Source: Onchidella celtica (taxonomy: Eukaryota; Mollusca; Gastropoda; Systellommatophora; Onchidiidae). From it: 64,000 nt of DNA. Shown here one piece after another: positions 37,875-50,015 of this stretch. The translations under genes were made by a program, and so were the position numbers. Position 1 is the first letter of the stretch. Each line of letters opens with the position of its first letter. The notes beneath the pieces were generated by a model, which had not been told where the DNA came from, did not search any database, and saw only the letters and a program-made list of their open reading frames with translations. The stretch lies in the NCBI GenBank assembly GCA_963931925.1, contig OZ007569.1:25522524-25586523 (forward strand), given 5' to 3'.

Positions 37875-37928
37875 ATCGCTTCTCGGCCTTTTTGGCTAAG
37901 ATCAAGTGTATTTATCTGTTCTTATCAG
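37875..37928 (+). ncRNA. U2: U2 snRNA 5' fragment (pseudogene)
   Basis: Starting ATCGCTTCTCGGCC and running through GGCTAAGATCAAGTGTA to TCTGTTCTTATCAG, this matches the first 54-56 nt of U2 spliceosomal RNA. It has one extra T in the CCTTTT run and a TT for AG change. The match stops abruptly at 37928; the branch-point recognition and Sm-site regions are missing. It is therefore a truncated pseudogene, not a functional U2 gene. It sits about 60 bp from the broken end of a gypsy element. Confidence 0.9.
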
Positions 37929-37994
37929 CTCAAACACTGGCAAAATTCTCGAAGGTTGTTTTTGTGTAGAAGATCTGAAAAGCATTTTGTAGGG

Positions 37995-39486
37995 GAAAAG
38001 TCACCGCTCCTACCATCACCTCAGTATCAGGGTCGTACGGGTCCTTCGCTCCGTCCACGTTCCCGACTACTAGGTCGCAGATGGTCTCCGGGAGACACAG
38101 TGCCGTCACTCTGCCCGTCATGTAAGGCGTTCTCACGTCGATAATGGCTTCCTCCGCCGCTAGCAAGGAGTTATCGATCTTCGCGATAAGTTTCTTCCCA
38201 CCGGTGAGCTGTCCGTCGTCCACCAGTGATCGCCGCACCACTACACCTTCACAGCCGGTATCTCTTAGGACGTCTACTGCTCGATTTCCAATCAAGCCCT
38301 TCATCATTGGTAACTTCAGCTTCTCCACGGTCCTTCCGTCACTGCATCCTCCGCACGTAACAGGCACCGCTAACTGGAGCTTCCCGTCCTTCATTACCGC
38401 TTGAACGTTGATGCTGGTGTCAGCCGTCGTCGCATCCTGTCTCGACGACTCGTCCGCCGCTATAACTACGGCCGCTGCCGCCTTGTTCGGCTTGCCTCGC
38501 CCCGTATCCTTCTGGGCTGGACACATTCTCCGAACGTGGCCTGGCTTTCCACAAAGGTAACATTTCAACTCACCTTTGTCGTTTATCTTGGTACGACACT
38601 CCGTCGCCTTATGTCCCGGCCTCTGGCATCTATGGCAGACATGTAAACTTCTGTCTCCGTTGGGCCTCTGTCGCACTGGCCGGCTCTGCAGTCTGGCGCT
38701 TCCTCTGAGTGTCCGGTTCCTCGCTACCAGGAACGCCTCCGCTGAGTCTGCGACGTCCTGTAGCGTCTTTGGCTTCCTCTCCCTCACATGGGTCGCAAGG
38801 TCTGGTGGGCAAGCATCCATAAACTGCTCTCTTACAAACAGGTCCCTCACTCCTTCGTAGGTCTCCTCCGTCTTTGATAGCTTTATCCACCTCTCTAGGT
38901 AAGTCTTGATCCTAGTTAGAAACATCCCGACATCTTCTCCATCTTCAGGCTTACCTTGTCTGAACATGAGTCTGTAACCGTCCTCTGACAGGTTATACCT
39001 CTTCTGTAAAGCTTCCTTGACTTTGTCGTAGTCCTTGGCCTCATCGATCGGCAATCGACAGAAGCACTCCAGAGCTCTCCCAGTCAGCAGGGCAGACAGT
39101 GATGTCGTCCAGGTGGATCTAGGCCAGTCCGCTGTCTCGGCAAACCTCTCAAAACGAAGTAACCAGCTATCAAGGTCGTCCTTCTTGTCCTGAAATGCAG
39201 GTAGCTTGGGTCTCTTAGAACTGGCGTGGTCGCTGGTCCCCTGCGTCGACTCGCCTCCACCCTGATGGCTGATCCTCTCCATCTCCAGCTCGTGGTTCAT
39301 CTCCTTCTCCCGAGCCTGTCGTTGAGCCTCCTTCTCTTGAGCCTCTATCTTCAGTTGCTCCATGCGATCTTGCCTCTCTCTCTCTCTTTCCTCCCTTAGG
39401 CCTTCACGGATGTAATCCTGTCTCTCCTTCCCAGTGAGCTCCAAGGCGTCTGCTTCCTGGCTAAGCCTTCCAATAGCCTCTGACAT
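37995..39486 (-). pseudogene. Ty3/gypsy Gag-protease, truncated after the protease
   Basis: ATG at 39486 opens an uninterrupted frame. It has a charged coiled-coil-like N-terminus (Glu/Arg/Gln-rich to about residue 75) and a capsid-like domain (SWLLRFERFAETADW, GRALECFCRLP, VREQFMDACP). Two CCHC zinc knuckles follow (CHRCQRPGHKATEC and CYLCGKPGHVRRMC, residues about 285-320), then an aspartic protease active site DTG (VLRDTGCEGVVV). Gag packages the RNA and the protease cuts the polyprotein. After EVMVGAVT the similarity ends near 37995, so reverse transcriptase, RNase H and integrase are missing. The intact frame suggests recent insertion followed by truncation. Confidence 0.9.
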
Positions 39487-39574
39487 GTTGTAGATAGCTT
39501 GTCGATGATATTCCTACAATAAACTATGTAAATAAATCTAATAATTTTGATCGGGTCTGTTCGAATCTGGTCGG

Positions 39575-39592
39575 ATCCCGGACGAGCCCCCA
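39575..39592 (-). other. Primer binding site, tRNA-Pro
   Basis: On the minus strand, three bases after the LTR end, reads TGGGGGCTCGTCCGGGAT. It is complementary to the 3' end of tRNA-Pro and is the same 18-nt site used by tRNA-Pro-primed retroviruses. It fixes the LTR end and the direction of the gypsy element. Confidence 0.9.
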
Positions 39593-39595
39593 ATA

Positions 39596-40129
39596 TGTAA
39601 CAGCTGAGGTTGTTCTAGCACGTTATAGTAGTGGGGAGTTAGTTGATCTAACTGCAACCCTTTAGAAAACGAAACTATTACAGCTGTAGAATAAATAAAC
39701 ACGAGATCCGACGATAGATTAAATAACACTAAAGTTTAATAACTGAATACTGAACAATCAATACTAGGAAGGTACCAACGAACAAGTAAATATCCTACGC
39801 CCCAGAGAGGAAAACTCACTTACTCACCGACCAACCACTCACACAGGTCCATATATATAAACATTTCTACAGAAAGTTCCCGAAATAAACGTTACCTTTG
39901 CCCTCGCACAAACTAACCAATCCCGTATCAATACGTTATCAGGTTACATCACTCAAGGCCAAATCTGGCGTAAACATCCTTATCCACAATGTTATCGAAT
40001 GTTCGGGAACATACTAATATTTACTGAACGAGTCAAAACACCTGACAACAAGCGGGCGAGGAAAAAACTACTCACTAGGAAAAGAAGGTCAGGTCACGGA
40101 GTACAGTACACTCTGGCGGTTGTCAACAA
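39596..40129 (-). mobile_element. 5' LTR of the gypsy element
   Basis: On the minus strand the LTR runs from TGTTGACAACC (40129) to GCTGTTACA (39596), about 534 bp, with TG...CA ends. A TATA box TTTATATATATGG is at about 39850. The inner end is fixed by the primer site; the outer end is chosen from the TG and could be off by some bases. No second LTR is present because the element is cut at 37.99 kb. It lies inside or against the 3' end of an RTE-like element. Confidence 0.7.
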
Positions 40130-40134
40130 TAAAA

Positions 40135-42800
40135 TGAAAACAGAAATGAACACATGTTCACCAGTGTAACAAGAAAACGGGGGGAGGGCAAGGGATAGCT
40201 TGCAGATGCTACATGCACAATCATCAGCAAATAGTAGGTCACAGACTTGAGTACTTTTGGTTTTGGTTTTTGCCTGAAGTCTCCTGAGGTTGAATAGACT
40301 GCCATCAGTTCGGTACTTGATGCTTACCCCTTGAGGAGGAGAGCTAAAGGCTTCTTGTAGCATTGCAGAGAACATGATGCTGAACAGAGTTGTGGCTAAG
40401 ACACAACCCTGTTTTACCCCATTTGTGACAGCAAAGGGCTCTGAAACACTGCCGTTACTTTTGACTGCAGCTTGCATGCCATCATGAAACTGGCGCACTA
40501 TTGTGATGAATTCGGGTGGACACCCAAACTTAGCCAAGATTTTCCAGAGGCCTTCACGACACACTGTATCAAATGCTTTTGTGAGGTCAACAAATGTGAT
40601 GTACAGCGCTTTATTTTGTTCCATGCATTTTTCCTAAATCTGTCTGGCAGCAAAGATCATATCCGCCGTTCCCCTCTCTTTACGAAAGCCACATTGGCTC
40701 TCGGGAAGCAAGTCATTTGACGAGAGGTGATCAAGAAGGCGATTCAGAAGCATTCTTGCCAATATTTTGCCAGCAATTGAAAGTAGAGAGATTCCCCGAT
40801 GGTTGTCACAGACTTGGCTGTCCCCTTTGTTTTTGTACAGATGGATGATTGAAGCATCTTTGAAGTCCTGTGGCAGCTTCCCTGCTTTCAACATATGATT
40901 GAACAACTCGGTCAGCCTTTCAATAAGCTTTTCTCCACCGAAGGCATACACCTCAGCAGGAATTGAATCCACGCCTGGTGATTTGTTAAAGGACATCTGA
41001 TTTGTGGCAGTCCGGGTCTCATTTGCTGTGAATGGCTTGGCAAGAGCTGCATTAATAGGAGTCTGAGGGAGGCGGTCAATGGACTCAGTATTTATATTTG
41101 ATGGCCGATTTAGCACACCTCCGAAATGTTCTGCCCAACGCTGAATTATGGCATTCAATTCAACAATGCGTGTTGAACCATCTGACGCAAGAAGTGGCGT
41201 AGTGCCAGAGCGGGATGGTCCAAACACAGCTCGGAGGCTCTCAAAGAACTTTCTAGTGTTGTTTGTGTCGGCATATTTCTGAGTTTCTCTTACTCGCTCT
41301 TCTAGCCAGTCATTTTTCATTTTCCTCAGCTTCTTCTGGAGTACACCCTTACATGCACGCAGTGCATCAGCTTTTGCTGTGGAAGAGGGGTCACTGCAGT
41401 GAGCTTGGATGAGACTATTTTTTTCTTTGATGAGCACTTTGATTTCATTATCATTATCATTGAACCAGTCCTGGTGCTTGGTGACAGGAAAACCAACTGT
41501 GCTGCTGGCGCAAGAGTGTACAGTCGTATTTAGGTCAGTCCAGCTCTGTTCAATGTTCTCAGGGTCAAAAGTCACGCAATCCAATTTTGAGGAGAGTTCT
41601 GAGGAGAGCTCGCTCTGTTTCTCAGCTGAGCAGAGTTTTGAAACATTTAGGCGTTTAGGTGGCGCTTTCCCTTGAGGGCGTCTATTGCGCCTCAATGTTA
41701 GTCTGAGCTTGCAAACAATGAGTCTGTGGTCAGTTCCACACTCGGCCCCACACATCGCCTTTGTTACAAGGACATCCTTTCTGTCAGTCTTCCTCACAAT
41801 GACATAGTCTATGAGATGCCAATGCTTTGAGCGGGGATGCATCCATGACGTTCTGTTTCTCACGGGGAGACTAAAATTTGTGTTGGTAATGAACAGGCCA
41901 AATTCAGCGCACAAAGCAAGTAAGCGCAACCCATTGTTATTGCATGAACCAACTCCATGAGGACCCAAAACATTTGGCCACGCTGAGATTTCTGAGCCAA
42001 CCCTAGCATTGAAGTCCTCCAAGAGAATCAGCTTATCAGCTGCCGGGACAGAGCATATGACAGATTCTAGATCAGAATAGAACTTGTCTTTGGCTTCATC
42101 TGGGTTTGTCATGGTGGGCGCATATGCGCTAATGAGGGTGGCTGACTGGCTTTTCCCAACTGGGATCCTGAGTGTCATTAGCCTGTCATTTATTTCAATT
42201 GGCATGGACTGCAAGTTTCTGACAAGGTCATTTTTAATTGCAAACCCAACACCATGCTGTCTCGGTTCGACTGCACCCTTGCCTTTCCAGAAGAAGGTGT
42301 ATCCACCACTGAGCTCTTTGAGTTGGCCACTATCAGGGAGTCTGGTCTCACTGACTGCCACTATGTCCAGGTTGTACCTGCTGAGCTCAATGGCAATAAG
42401 TGCAGTGCGTCTTTCCGGGTTGTTTGAGTTGTCCTGTAGTGTGCGTATATTCCAGGCTCCTAGCCTGAGTAAGCTGAATTTCTTTTTGTTTCGACCGCAA
42501 AAAGGGATCCCCACTGGTCGCGGTATACCAGTCAGGGTGATGTGAAGTGGGCTTTCTTTAGGGCACCTTTTCTAGCCCCTTCCTCAGTTGAGGTGAGCAG
42601 TGCTATCCTTAAATAAGGCTGCCCAGCTACTGTGGGTGCTGCCTCCCCACGCCTCCACTTCAATCGACGATGAAGCGACCATAGCCCACAGCCACCAACG
42701 TGTAGGTCTGTGCTAACAGCTTCCAGTCTATCCAAACCTGCTGCCACCGCACTCGCCCATCGCCGTTGGAATTTTGAGAGGAAAGAAGACGAACGCAAAG
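40135..42800 (-). mobile_element. RTE-like non-LTR retrotransposon, 3'-truncated
   Basis: It includes a 5' leader (about 42550-42800), then endonuclease and reverse transcriptase on the minus strand. The recognisable coding ends at FADDCA near 40215, so the thumb region and 3' tail are missing. The gypsy LTR begins about 85 bp further on. Family placement is by eye; the N-terminal arrangement resembles elements often annotated as craniofacial-development-protein-like in invertebrates. Confidence 0.85.
40215..42550 (-). pseudogene. Endonuclease-reverse transcriptase of RTE-like element, one nonsense codon
   Basis: The apurinic-type endonuclease motifs appear in order: GAWNIRTL (about 42455), VSETRLP, an EDFNAR where GDFNA is usual, and TDHRLIVC. 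The reverse transcriptase follows: FNKSPGVDSIPAEV, FRKERGTADMIFAARQ, ITFVDLTKAFDT, NGVKQGCVLATTLF and LLFADDCA (the catalytic Asp pair). The frame is broken only by an in-frame TAG at 40634-40636, where Gln or another residue is expected between AARQI and EKCMEQN. The frame resumes without a shift. The protein nicks target DNA and copies its own RNA there. No ATG is certain; the frame is open up to about 42550 (RITLTGIPRPVG). Confidence 0.9.
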
Positions 42801-45170
42801 ATGAAAGAAGACGAGGTGAGTGTTAAGACTGGCGCAAAGAGTTTGTTTTTAGTGAAAAAGAGCTGCGCAAACATCAGACTCACTCTCTCGCCTGGACACA
42901 ACTTATCCAAGTGGCAAGACAAGATCAAGACGACTGGAAATGTATCCAGGTGCAGGAGAAATAATAGAAATAATACTGACTGAATAAAAAGACGAACAAA
43001 AAAAAAAACACTTTTGCCGGCATTTTTTCTTTTTAATGTATTTCCTGCTCAAGGTTACACCAGGGATTCCCAAACTGTACGCAGGAGCCCCTTTAGGCGT
43101 ATACCATGCTATCTCTTCAATTGACTCATGTGGTTAAAACCTCTTTGAAAAGACTCATAATTATTGTGAAAGTACCAACATTTGAAGACAAACAGTTTCT
43201 TTTTTTCTTTTTCTGAAATTAGAAGGTGTGCACGAAGTATTTGGTGAACTTTAGCGAAGCACATAAACCCGCAATGGGAGAATCCCTGAATGACTGAATG
43301 TCAAAGTAACATTCTCGTGTCTGGCGACACAAGACACTCGTGAAAGGTGAGTTCTGTCTCGGTCTCACGTCACTTCAACCATTCAAAACTTGTTTATTTC
43401 ATAGTGGTCACTGCTTTTATGATAGCTCTACTGATTTCTTCGTATCGAAATGACCATGCACCGGCAAACTGAAAATCAACTGGTTTCAAAACTGCGTTTC
43501 GAGTTAGTGACCCAATCAGCGAAGTCGTTGAATTGTTGGACGGTATCGATAGCATTTTATTGTTTGAATACGACCATCCAGTTGAATTGTTGACTCACTC
43601 CATTTCGTTCTTTTTCTCCCGACATCTGCAGTGAACAGACCGGCGTCGTGGAGATGGTTGCCGTGAGCACGTGTTTTGATGTGAATGTCCGTGAAGGCTC
43701 TCTGTGTGCAAGCCCACTGATCTTCTAGCAACCCAGGAAGGACATCACATTATCAGCCTGAGCAGCGCGACCCTTCATGTGTCCAGAATCATACAAAGCC
43801 GTGGCCGAATTAAATGTGAGTAAATTTGATAATGGTCAAGCTGTTCAGTGTGTATTTAGATGGATTACAACGGTTAGATCTACGTCCACCACCAATACAC
43901 TTGTGACGAGAGTTGTTGAACTAGAAAAAAGGCAGAACAGAGGGGAGGGTGAGGGAGATTTGAGGGGGGGGGGGAGGAGGGAGCCAGATCAGGTTTCCAT
44001 TCTCTGCAGTGACTTCAGGCAACTTGAATGGGGCACTTTTGCTTGTAATGTGGTTTTGAAATGTGTACCTCCTTTTATGCCTCTTTCCTCTTTATATCTT
44101 CAGTAGATTTCTGCATTGCATAATTTCCTCGTTTTGATGTGTAGCACGACCAGTTATGGGTTACAGACCATGTTATCTTGCATGTTAAACATGTCACTGG
44201 GTCTCGTGTTTTAATTACCTTTTATCTAAACTTATTTCGTGATGGTACACGCCATATCAGAAGTGTTCATAATAATCGGAGCACGTGTTCACGGCACCCA
44301 CGTGAATGTCGCCGATCTTTGTTAAAGATTCGATCCTTTGCAATTGTGTGGACAAGGAATGGTGGAGTCGCAAGCATCTTCCAAATGAAATCACCTTCCA
44401 TCCGTGTTAAAATTTAAGGATAATGAATAGCTTCCCTATTTGAAAAAGATTTAAAATTTTAAAAGTCCCCCTTCGATGTCCCTCTTCGATCTAATTTTTG
44501 ATTTGCTACTTGTATGCTGTTTTAACTTGCCAACGTATTGGTCCCACAAATCCATTTCAGGGGTCCTGAAACCAATTTACTGTTTGGAAAGAAAATTTAG
44601 ATGCTCTACACGAACAACGCTGTTTTCAGAATGTCTATGAAGTGTCCAGCCGGTTCTAAAGCGCACCAACAATGCACTGTATTGATTCCCCCGTAACTCT
44701 TTGCCGACCCCCGTCATCCAGTCGTGAATAAGCTTGTCAAAATGATTTATAATTAAATCTCTGAAGTTCCAAGCCAAATTAGAAAGGAAACGAAGTGAAC
44801 CAAACAGATGTACATTATTAGCACTCTAATAATCTTAGTAGACCAGTTAAGTGATTTCGTCTTCAAAAGGATTTTGCAATATTCCGGAAGGGGGCTGTGG
44901 TGATTTGTTCTATTCCGTAATAACTAATACTGTAATAGAGTGAGGAAAACATTTGACAGCTCTACTATGAAAGTACCAATGAGCACTGTTAATAAAGGGA
45001 TAACATACTTTAAACTTTAAGCATTTTAACATGTCGACGCGGACGGACGGAACAATAGAAAATATAGCTCTTCCTACCGACGGGTTTCTGGTACGTGTGC
45101 GTGTGAATCGATAGGATAGGTCAATTTTAATTGCTAATAGAGATACCCTAAACCCGAAAGGGTAAACACT
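42801..45170. other. Geneless stretch
   Basis: I find no domain-bearing frame or clear exon. There is a G-run in a short open frame near 43960-43975 and otherwise unique-looking AT-rich DNA. Confidence 0.45.
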
Positions 45171-45174
45171 TTCT

Positions 45175-47275
45175 TAGGAACTCGTCTCCAGTGTATAAGT
45201 GGGGAAGGAGGAGGGGGATACTTGCCGTTTTACTACCGAGGTCTCCGATATGATCAAATGTAATTACCAATTAATGGAGATGCGCTAAGCCACAAAAGGT
45301 TTCACTTTTTTCAAGAAACACCTTCCTCACATAAGTGAGGAAACTTAATATCGAAACTTAAGTCTCGGTGTACTCGTACAAGTGGGGAAGGGGTAGGTGT
45401 ACTTACCGCTATACTATCGAGGACTCGATATGGTGGATTATAAATACAAAGACACAGAACTTTTTCCAAGACGGCCTCCTTCCAAAATGCGGGAAATATA
45501 TAATGCACGAGTATGAGGAGCGGGTGGGTGTTAAAACGGTCACTAATTACCAATTGATGGATGGAGATGCAGTAAGCCACAATAGGTAACCTCCACGGAA
45601 CTTCTTTCCCCATACCAACGACCTCAACGTAGACGCGGGGAAGGGGTAGGGGTGCTTACCGTTATACTGAGGTTTCGATACGATGATTATAAGCACAGGG
45701 CCACATAACTTTTTCCAAGGCAGCCTCCCCAAGTCTCTAATGCACGAGTATGTGGAAAGGGGCTGGGGGTACTTACCGTTATATTACCGAGGTTTCAGTG
45801 TGATAAATTACCAATTAATGGAGATACACCCCTCCCCACACGAAGGAATAGCGTCTAATGTATGAGTGGGGAAAGGGGGGGGAGGTGCGGGATATTTACC
45901 GCTATACTGCCGTGGACTCCGATATGATGGATTATTAACACAAAGCCACAAATAGCTATTTCCAAGACAGCCTCCCCAATACATGGAACACTTAAGTCTC
46001 CAAGTCTAATGAATGTGTAGGGGGCTGGGGGTACTTTCCGTTATACTACCGAGGTTTCGAGATTGGTGTAAATACCAATTAATGGAGATAGTAAACTTAA
46101 CTCCTTTCCCATACGAGAAACTTAAGTCTCAAATATGTATATGCAAGGGATGGGGATACTTACCGTTATGCTACCGAGGAATCGATATGATAGATAAAAT
46201 TAAATTACCAGTTTATGAAGATCAGATACTCTTTCCAAGAAACTCCTTCCCCTTACAAGGAACTACTGAAAAGAGTGCTAATCTGTAATGTTACCTAGGG
46301 GGTGTTTTTGACGAATTTCTTAGCATTACCACACTTTATCTCATTCTATCCGGCATTTTCAGTAGCCCAGAATTGTTCTCCTAACATTTATAGCAAAATC
46401 AGTATATATTTTTGTGCAAGGTTCCCGGCCATTTGACGGCTTGGCCCCCTTACTATGTAATGTTTAAATGGGGAAGAGGTGGGGATACTTCGATAAACTT
46501 GTATGGATTATAAGCAGCCACAGAGCTTTTTCCGAGACAGCCTCTTTCCTTACGATAAACATGTCTCTAATGCTCGAGTATAGGGAAGAGGGCAGGGGGG
46601 TACTTGCCGCTATACTACCGATGTCTCTGATATGATCAATTTATGTAATTACCAATTATGGAGATAACGTCAAGCCATAATAGGTGAACTATATCCAAGA
46701 AACTCCTTCCCCGTACGGCGAACTGGTCTTCAATCTGTAAGATGTGTAAGTGGGGAAGAGGTGGGGGTACTTACCGTTGTACTAACGAGGAGTCGATATG
46801 ATGGATTAATGTAATTATAAATTAATGGAGATACACAAAGCCACCGGGTAAAACTGCTTTCCCAAGAACTTCTTCCCCGTGCGAGTACCAGTGTATAAGT
46901 GGGGAAGGGGTGAGGATACTTACCGTTATACTACTGAGGATTCCGACATACAATGTAATAAATGTTAATGTAATTATCAAATGGAAATACAATATGCCAC
47001 GTAAAACGAAAATTGTTTCCAAGAAAACTCCCTTATTCGATGAACTAGTATCTTATTCACGAGTAGGGCAGGTACTTACTGTCAACTACACGTCTTGATA
47101 CGATGGATTCTAATTACAAAATGAAAAGGAAAAAACACTAAACAAAAAAAAGGGAAAAACGCAAAAAAAACTGGTTCCACACTAGGAACAGTCTCCAGTG
47201 TGTAAATGGAAGGTGTGGGGATACTTGCCGTTATACTACTAGGTCCCGATATGATGGATTCTAGTAATCACTAGA
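45175..47275. repeat. Decayed tandem-repeat array, about 12 units
   Basis: An ordered set of words recurs about every 115-250 bp: GTGGGGAAGGGG, then TACTTACCGTTATACTACCGAGG, GATATGATGGATTA, ACCAATTAATGGAGAT, AAGCCACA, TTTCCAAGA and CTCCTTCCCC. Copies of the TTACCG word lie near 45222, 45404, 45655, 45771, 45896, 46034, 46158, 46603, 46770, 46919, 47074 and 47225. Units vary in length by internal deletions and are 70-85% alike by eye, so the array is old. Confidence 0.85.
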
Positions 47276-48086
47276 TGATGCTCTTAACCAGAGTTTTATG
47301 TACGAATCAAGGACTACATATAGTAGTCCTTGGTACGAATGTAAATTCTTTCCTTTTAACCTATTTTTATATTTGGTAAGTTATCCGGTCCCTATGGAGC
47401 ATTACGCCAGTTAACTGCCTTTTGTGATTATTTAAATGGGTGCCATCGAACAGGTCAATGTTTCATTTTTTTAAATAAGAAAATTATAATCCAAAAGGAA
47501 AGGCCATATAACGTAATAATAATCAGACATTTCATCGTGGTACAATTTGGTCTTTTTTTTTTTACATAGCTGCAGCATGAATGAGTTTCAAATAAATTTT
47601 CTCAAGTGCCAGATCTAACGCAGTCGCTTTAGTATCGACTTATTGTGCTCATTGAAGTTCCTTAAGCAATCTCTTAAAAAATGTGGCGGTAAAATTTTTT
47701 TTTGGCTGCCTTCAATAAGCCTACTGCATGGAAGACTGAATTCGACATGCTTTGAGCTTGAAACTTAAATTAGATGGGGGAGGTTTGCGGATAGAAAAGG
47801 AGAGATTGGGGAGAGGAACAAGACAGCGCCGACCAAACCAAGTCTAAGAGACTACGGTGAATAGAAATCTTTCTTTGGCCTGTGAAGTCGCGGGCCCTCT
47901 ACTAGTTTGGTTGAAAATGTTACGAAACAAATGCTGGGGGGAATCAGGTTTTTGAATTTCAATGGAAATGACTTTCTTCAGCTGTTACGGAGGTGTCTGC
48001 ATTGTCCATCAGAACAGGCAAATTGTAATACTGAGAAGTGCTTCCTAAGACAAATCCTCTACCAGCCATCATAACAATAGTACTGT
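47276..48086. other. Geneless stretch
   Basis: No supportable feature. Confidence 0.4.
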
Positions 48087-48372
48087 AATTCTACAACTAG
48101 CTAGAAATCCAGCTATGAGTTGTAACGTCGCTAGGAGGCTGCCAAAAGCCCTGCGGTCCTCGTACTGTTGCAATTCTACAACTGGGTGGAGATCCAGCTG
48201 TGAATTGTAACATCACTATGGGGCTGCCAAAACAATTCTACAGCTTGGTAGAGGTCCAGCTATGAGTTGTAACATCACTACGAGGCTGCCAAAAGCCCTG
48301 CATCCCCTGTTATAATTCCACAGCTGGGTGCAGATTCGGCGGTGAATTGTAACATCACTATAGGACTGCCAT
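48087..48372. repeat. Four-copy tandem repeat, 62-85 bp
   Basis: Units start AATTCTACAACT or AATTCCACAGCT at 48087, 48172, 48234 and 48314. Each contains CCAGCTATGAGTTGTAACAT or a close variant and ends GGCTGCCAAAA. Length differences come from presence or absence of a GCCCTGC... spacer. Confidence 0.85.
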
Positions 48373-48619
48373 TTTCTTTTTACCAATGGACAGTTTTGTC
48401 CTGCTGTGGCGGACATCCACTACGCACATTACAGGCTCTTGTCATTCTCCACCCGCTAGTTGAAATCGAGGGATGAACTGTGTGCACAGGAGGCTGCAGG
48501 TCACAACTATTGTGTCGTGCTCACGAAGAACATGAGCCAAAAAACGTTATTGCAGCAAAGACTACGCCGTTCTACTCTTCAGTTTCCATTTTGTGACGAC
48601 CAAAAGAGACTACTGACTA

Positions 48620-49620
48620 CCAAACATTTGGATTTTCAGTAACGAACTACCATGTGGAGTTCAAAGCCTACATTGAACAAAAAAATGTAAACGCACTTTT
48701 ATTCCACACTACCAGGTCACAATTTATAGTATTCATAATATGAATTACCAGAAACCAGCTGATTATAAAACACAGGCCTTCTTTCAAATCGGCAAAGGCA
48801 GTATGTGACTGCAACACTAAGCATTTCGAGTTTCCGTAACGAACTCTCCCGCGTGACACTCAAAATGTATGACTTTGATCGTGTCATCTAAGTTTTGGGT
48901 CGTCAAGTTCAAATGTAAAAATTGTATTGCATGCAAGTTTACTAACATCAGTGCAACTGATAAATATGTGTTCTTTCAGATCCGGGCTGCCGTACGTTAA
49001 TGCAACACTGAGCATTTCGAGTTTCAATAACGAACGCCCACGTGAAGCTCAAAGCCTATTGAAAATGTGGTCGTAGTTTTATTTCTTGCTACACGGCACC
49101 AAATCAAGTTCTGTAAATGTGAACTTTTTAAACCAAATGACAACAAAAGAAAAACTTTCGTTGAGATCGGCGTATGCCATTGAAACACAAAACATTTCGG
49201 GTTTACGTTACGAACATCCATTGATGTTATCATCCAATTTAGACTTATGATCACATCATTGTAGGAAATTTGTATTCATTATGTGTGACGGACACAAGTG
49301 ACACATTACGAATTTAATGTACAACAGGCTACCGTTTATTGATTTTTTCCCCCCTCAGTATGCAGTGCGTTATTAAACACCATGCAATATGTGTTGCCGT
49401 AACGAACTCCAGATGTAGCTACCGGGAAATAATTCAGTCATGTTCAGTATCGGGGCATTGGATGGGGTGATTTACAATAATGAGAAAGATATCCGCTGAG
49501 CGAAAGTCGCCTTTTAAATGCAAGAAATAAAAAAAATCTTTTTACAGCACGGCGTTCGTCACGTCAACACAACGCCATGTAGGGTTTCAATAACGCACGC
49601 ACTAGTGTAGCAATCTTCCC
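48620..49620. repeat. Decayed 190-bp tandem repeat, copy-1 array
   Basis: The anchor word TTTCAGTAACGAACT or variants recurs near 48641, 48838, 49029, 49209, 49402 and 49592, giving spacings of about 197, 191, 180, 193 and 190 bp. Between anchors the words CAAAGCCTA, TTTTATT, TTCAGATCGG and TGCAACACTAAGCATTTCGA recur in order. The period is close to a nucleosome repeat. Confidence 0.75.
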
Positions 49621-49952
49621 CGACTCGTCGCGCTGATCATTTGGCATGTTGCCAAGAAGTGTTTACACGGACTATACCTTTATTATGTTTAAGGCCAAAG
49701 CGCCTGATTTCCATTTCGCAAGTTTTACACACATTTGAGAGTCTGTTCGTTATTAAACACGAGGGCAATTATGAAAAGAAACGCTGTTTTGACCTTAAAT
49801 AATGCGTACACCATGCATTTCTGGTTTTTTAGCGCACATCTGATTCTCGCTGGATCCCACAGTCCAATAAATTCATTCAATATTGAAATTGCACATACTT
49901 CAGTAAGGAAGTGGGTGTACGTTATTTGAGTGATAATCAACACCAAACTTAC

Positions 49953-50015
49953 CCATCGTCTTGTTGCCGTTCTGCTCCATATCCGTTGATAGTGTTGAGT
50001 CACCTTTGAGATCAC
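49953..50015 (-). CDS. Candidate exon (copy 1), low support
   Basis: A 63-nt interval is bounded by GATTAG (acceptor-like, weak pyrimidine tract) and a strong donor GATGG|GTAAGT. In phase 0 it is open and would continue the frame of the exon at 51266-51357. In another frame it holds ATGGAGCAGAACGGC and could be a first exon. The nearly identical copy is at 62032-62094. I cannot decide between these. Confidence 0.25.

Noticed and set aside
37875-37928. Functional U2 snRNA gene
   Set aside because: Only the 5' third is present; branch-site loop, Sm site and 3' stem-loops are missing.
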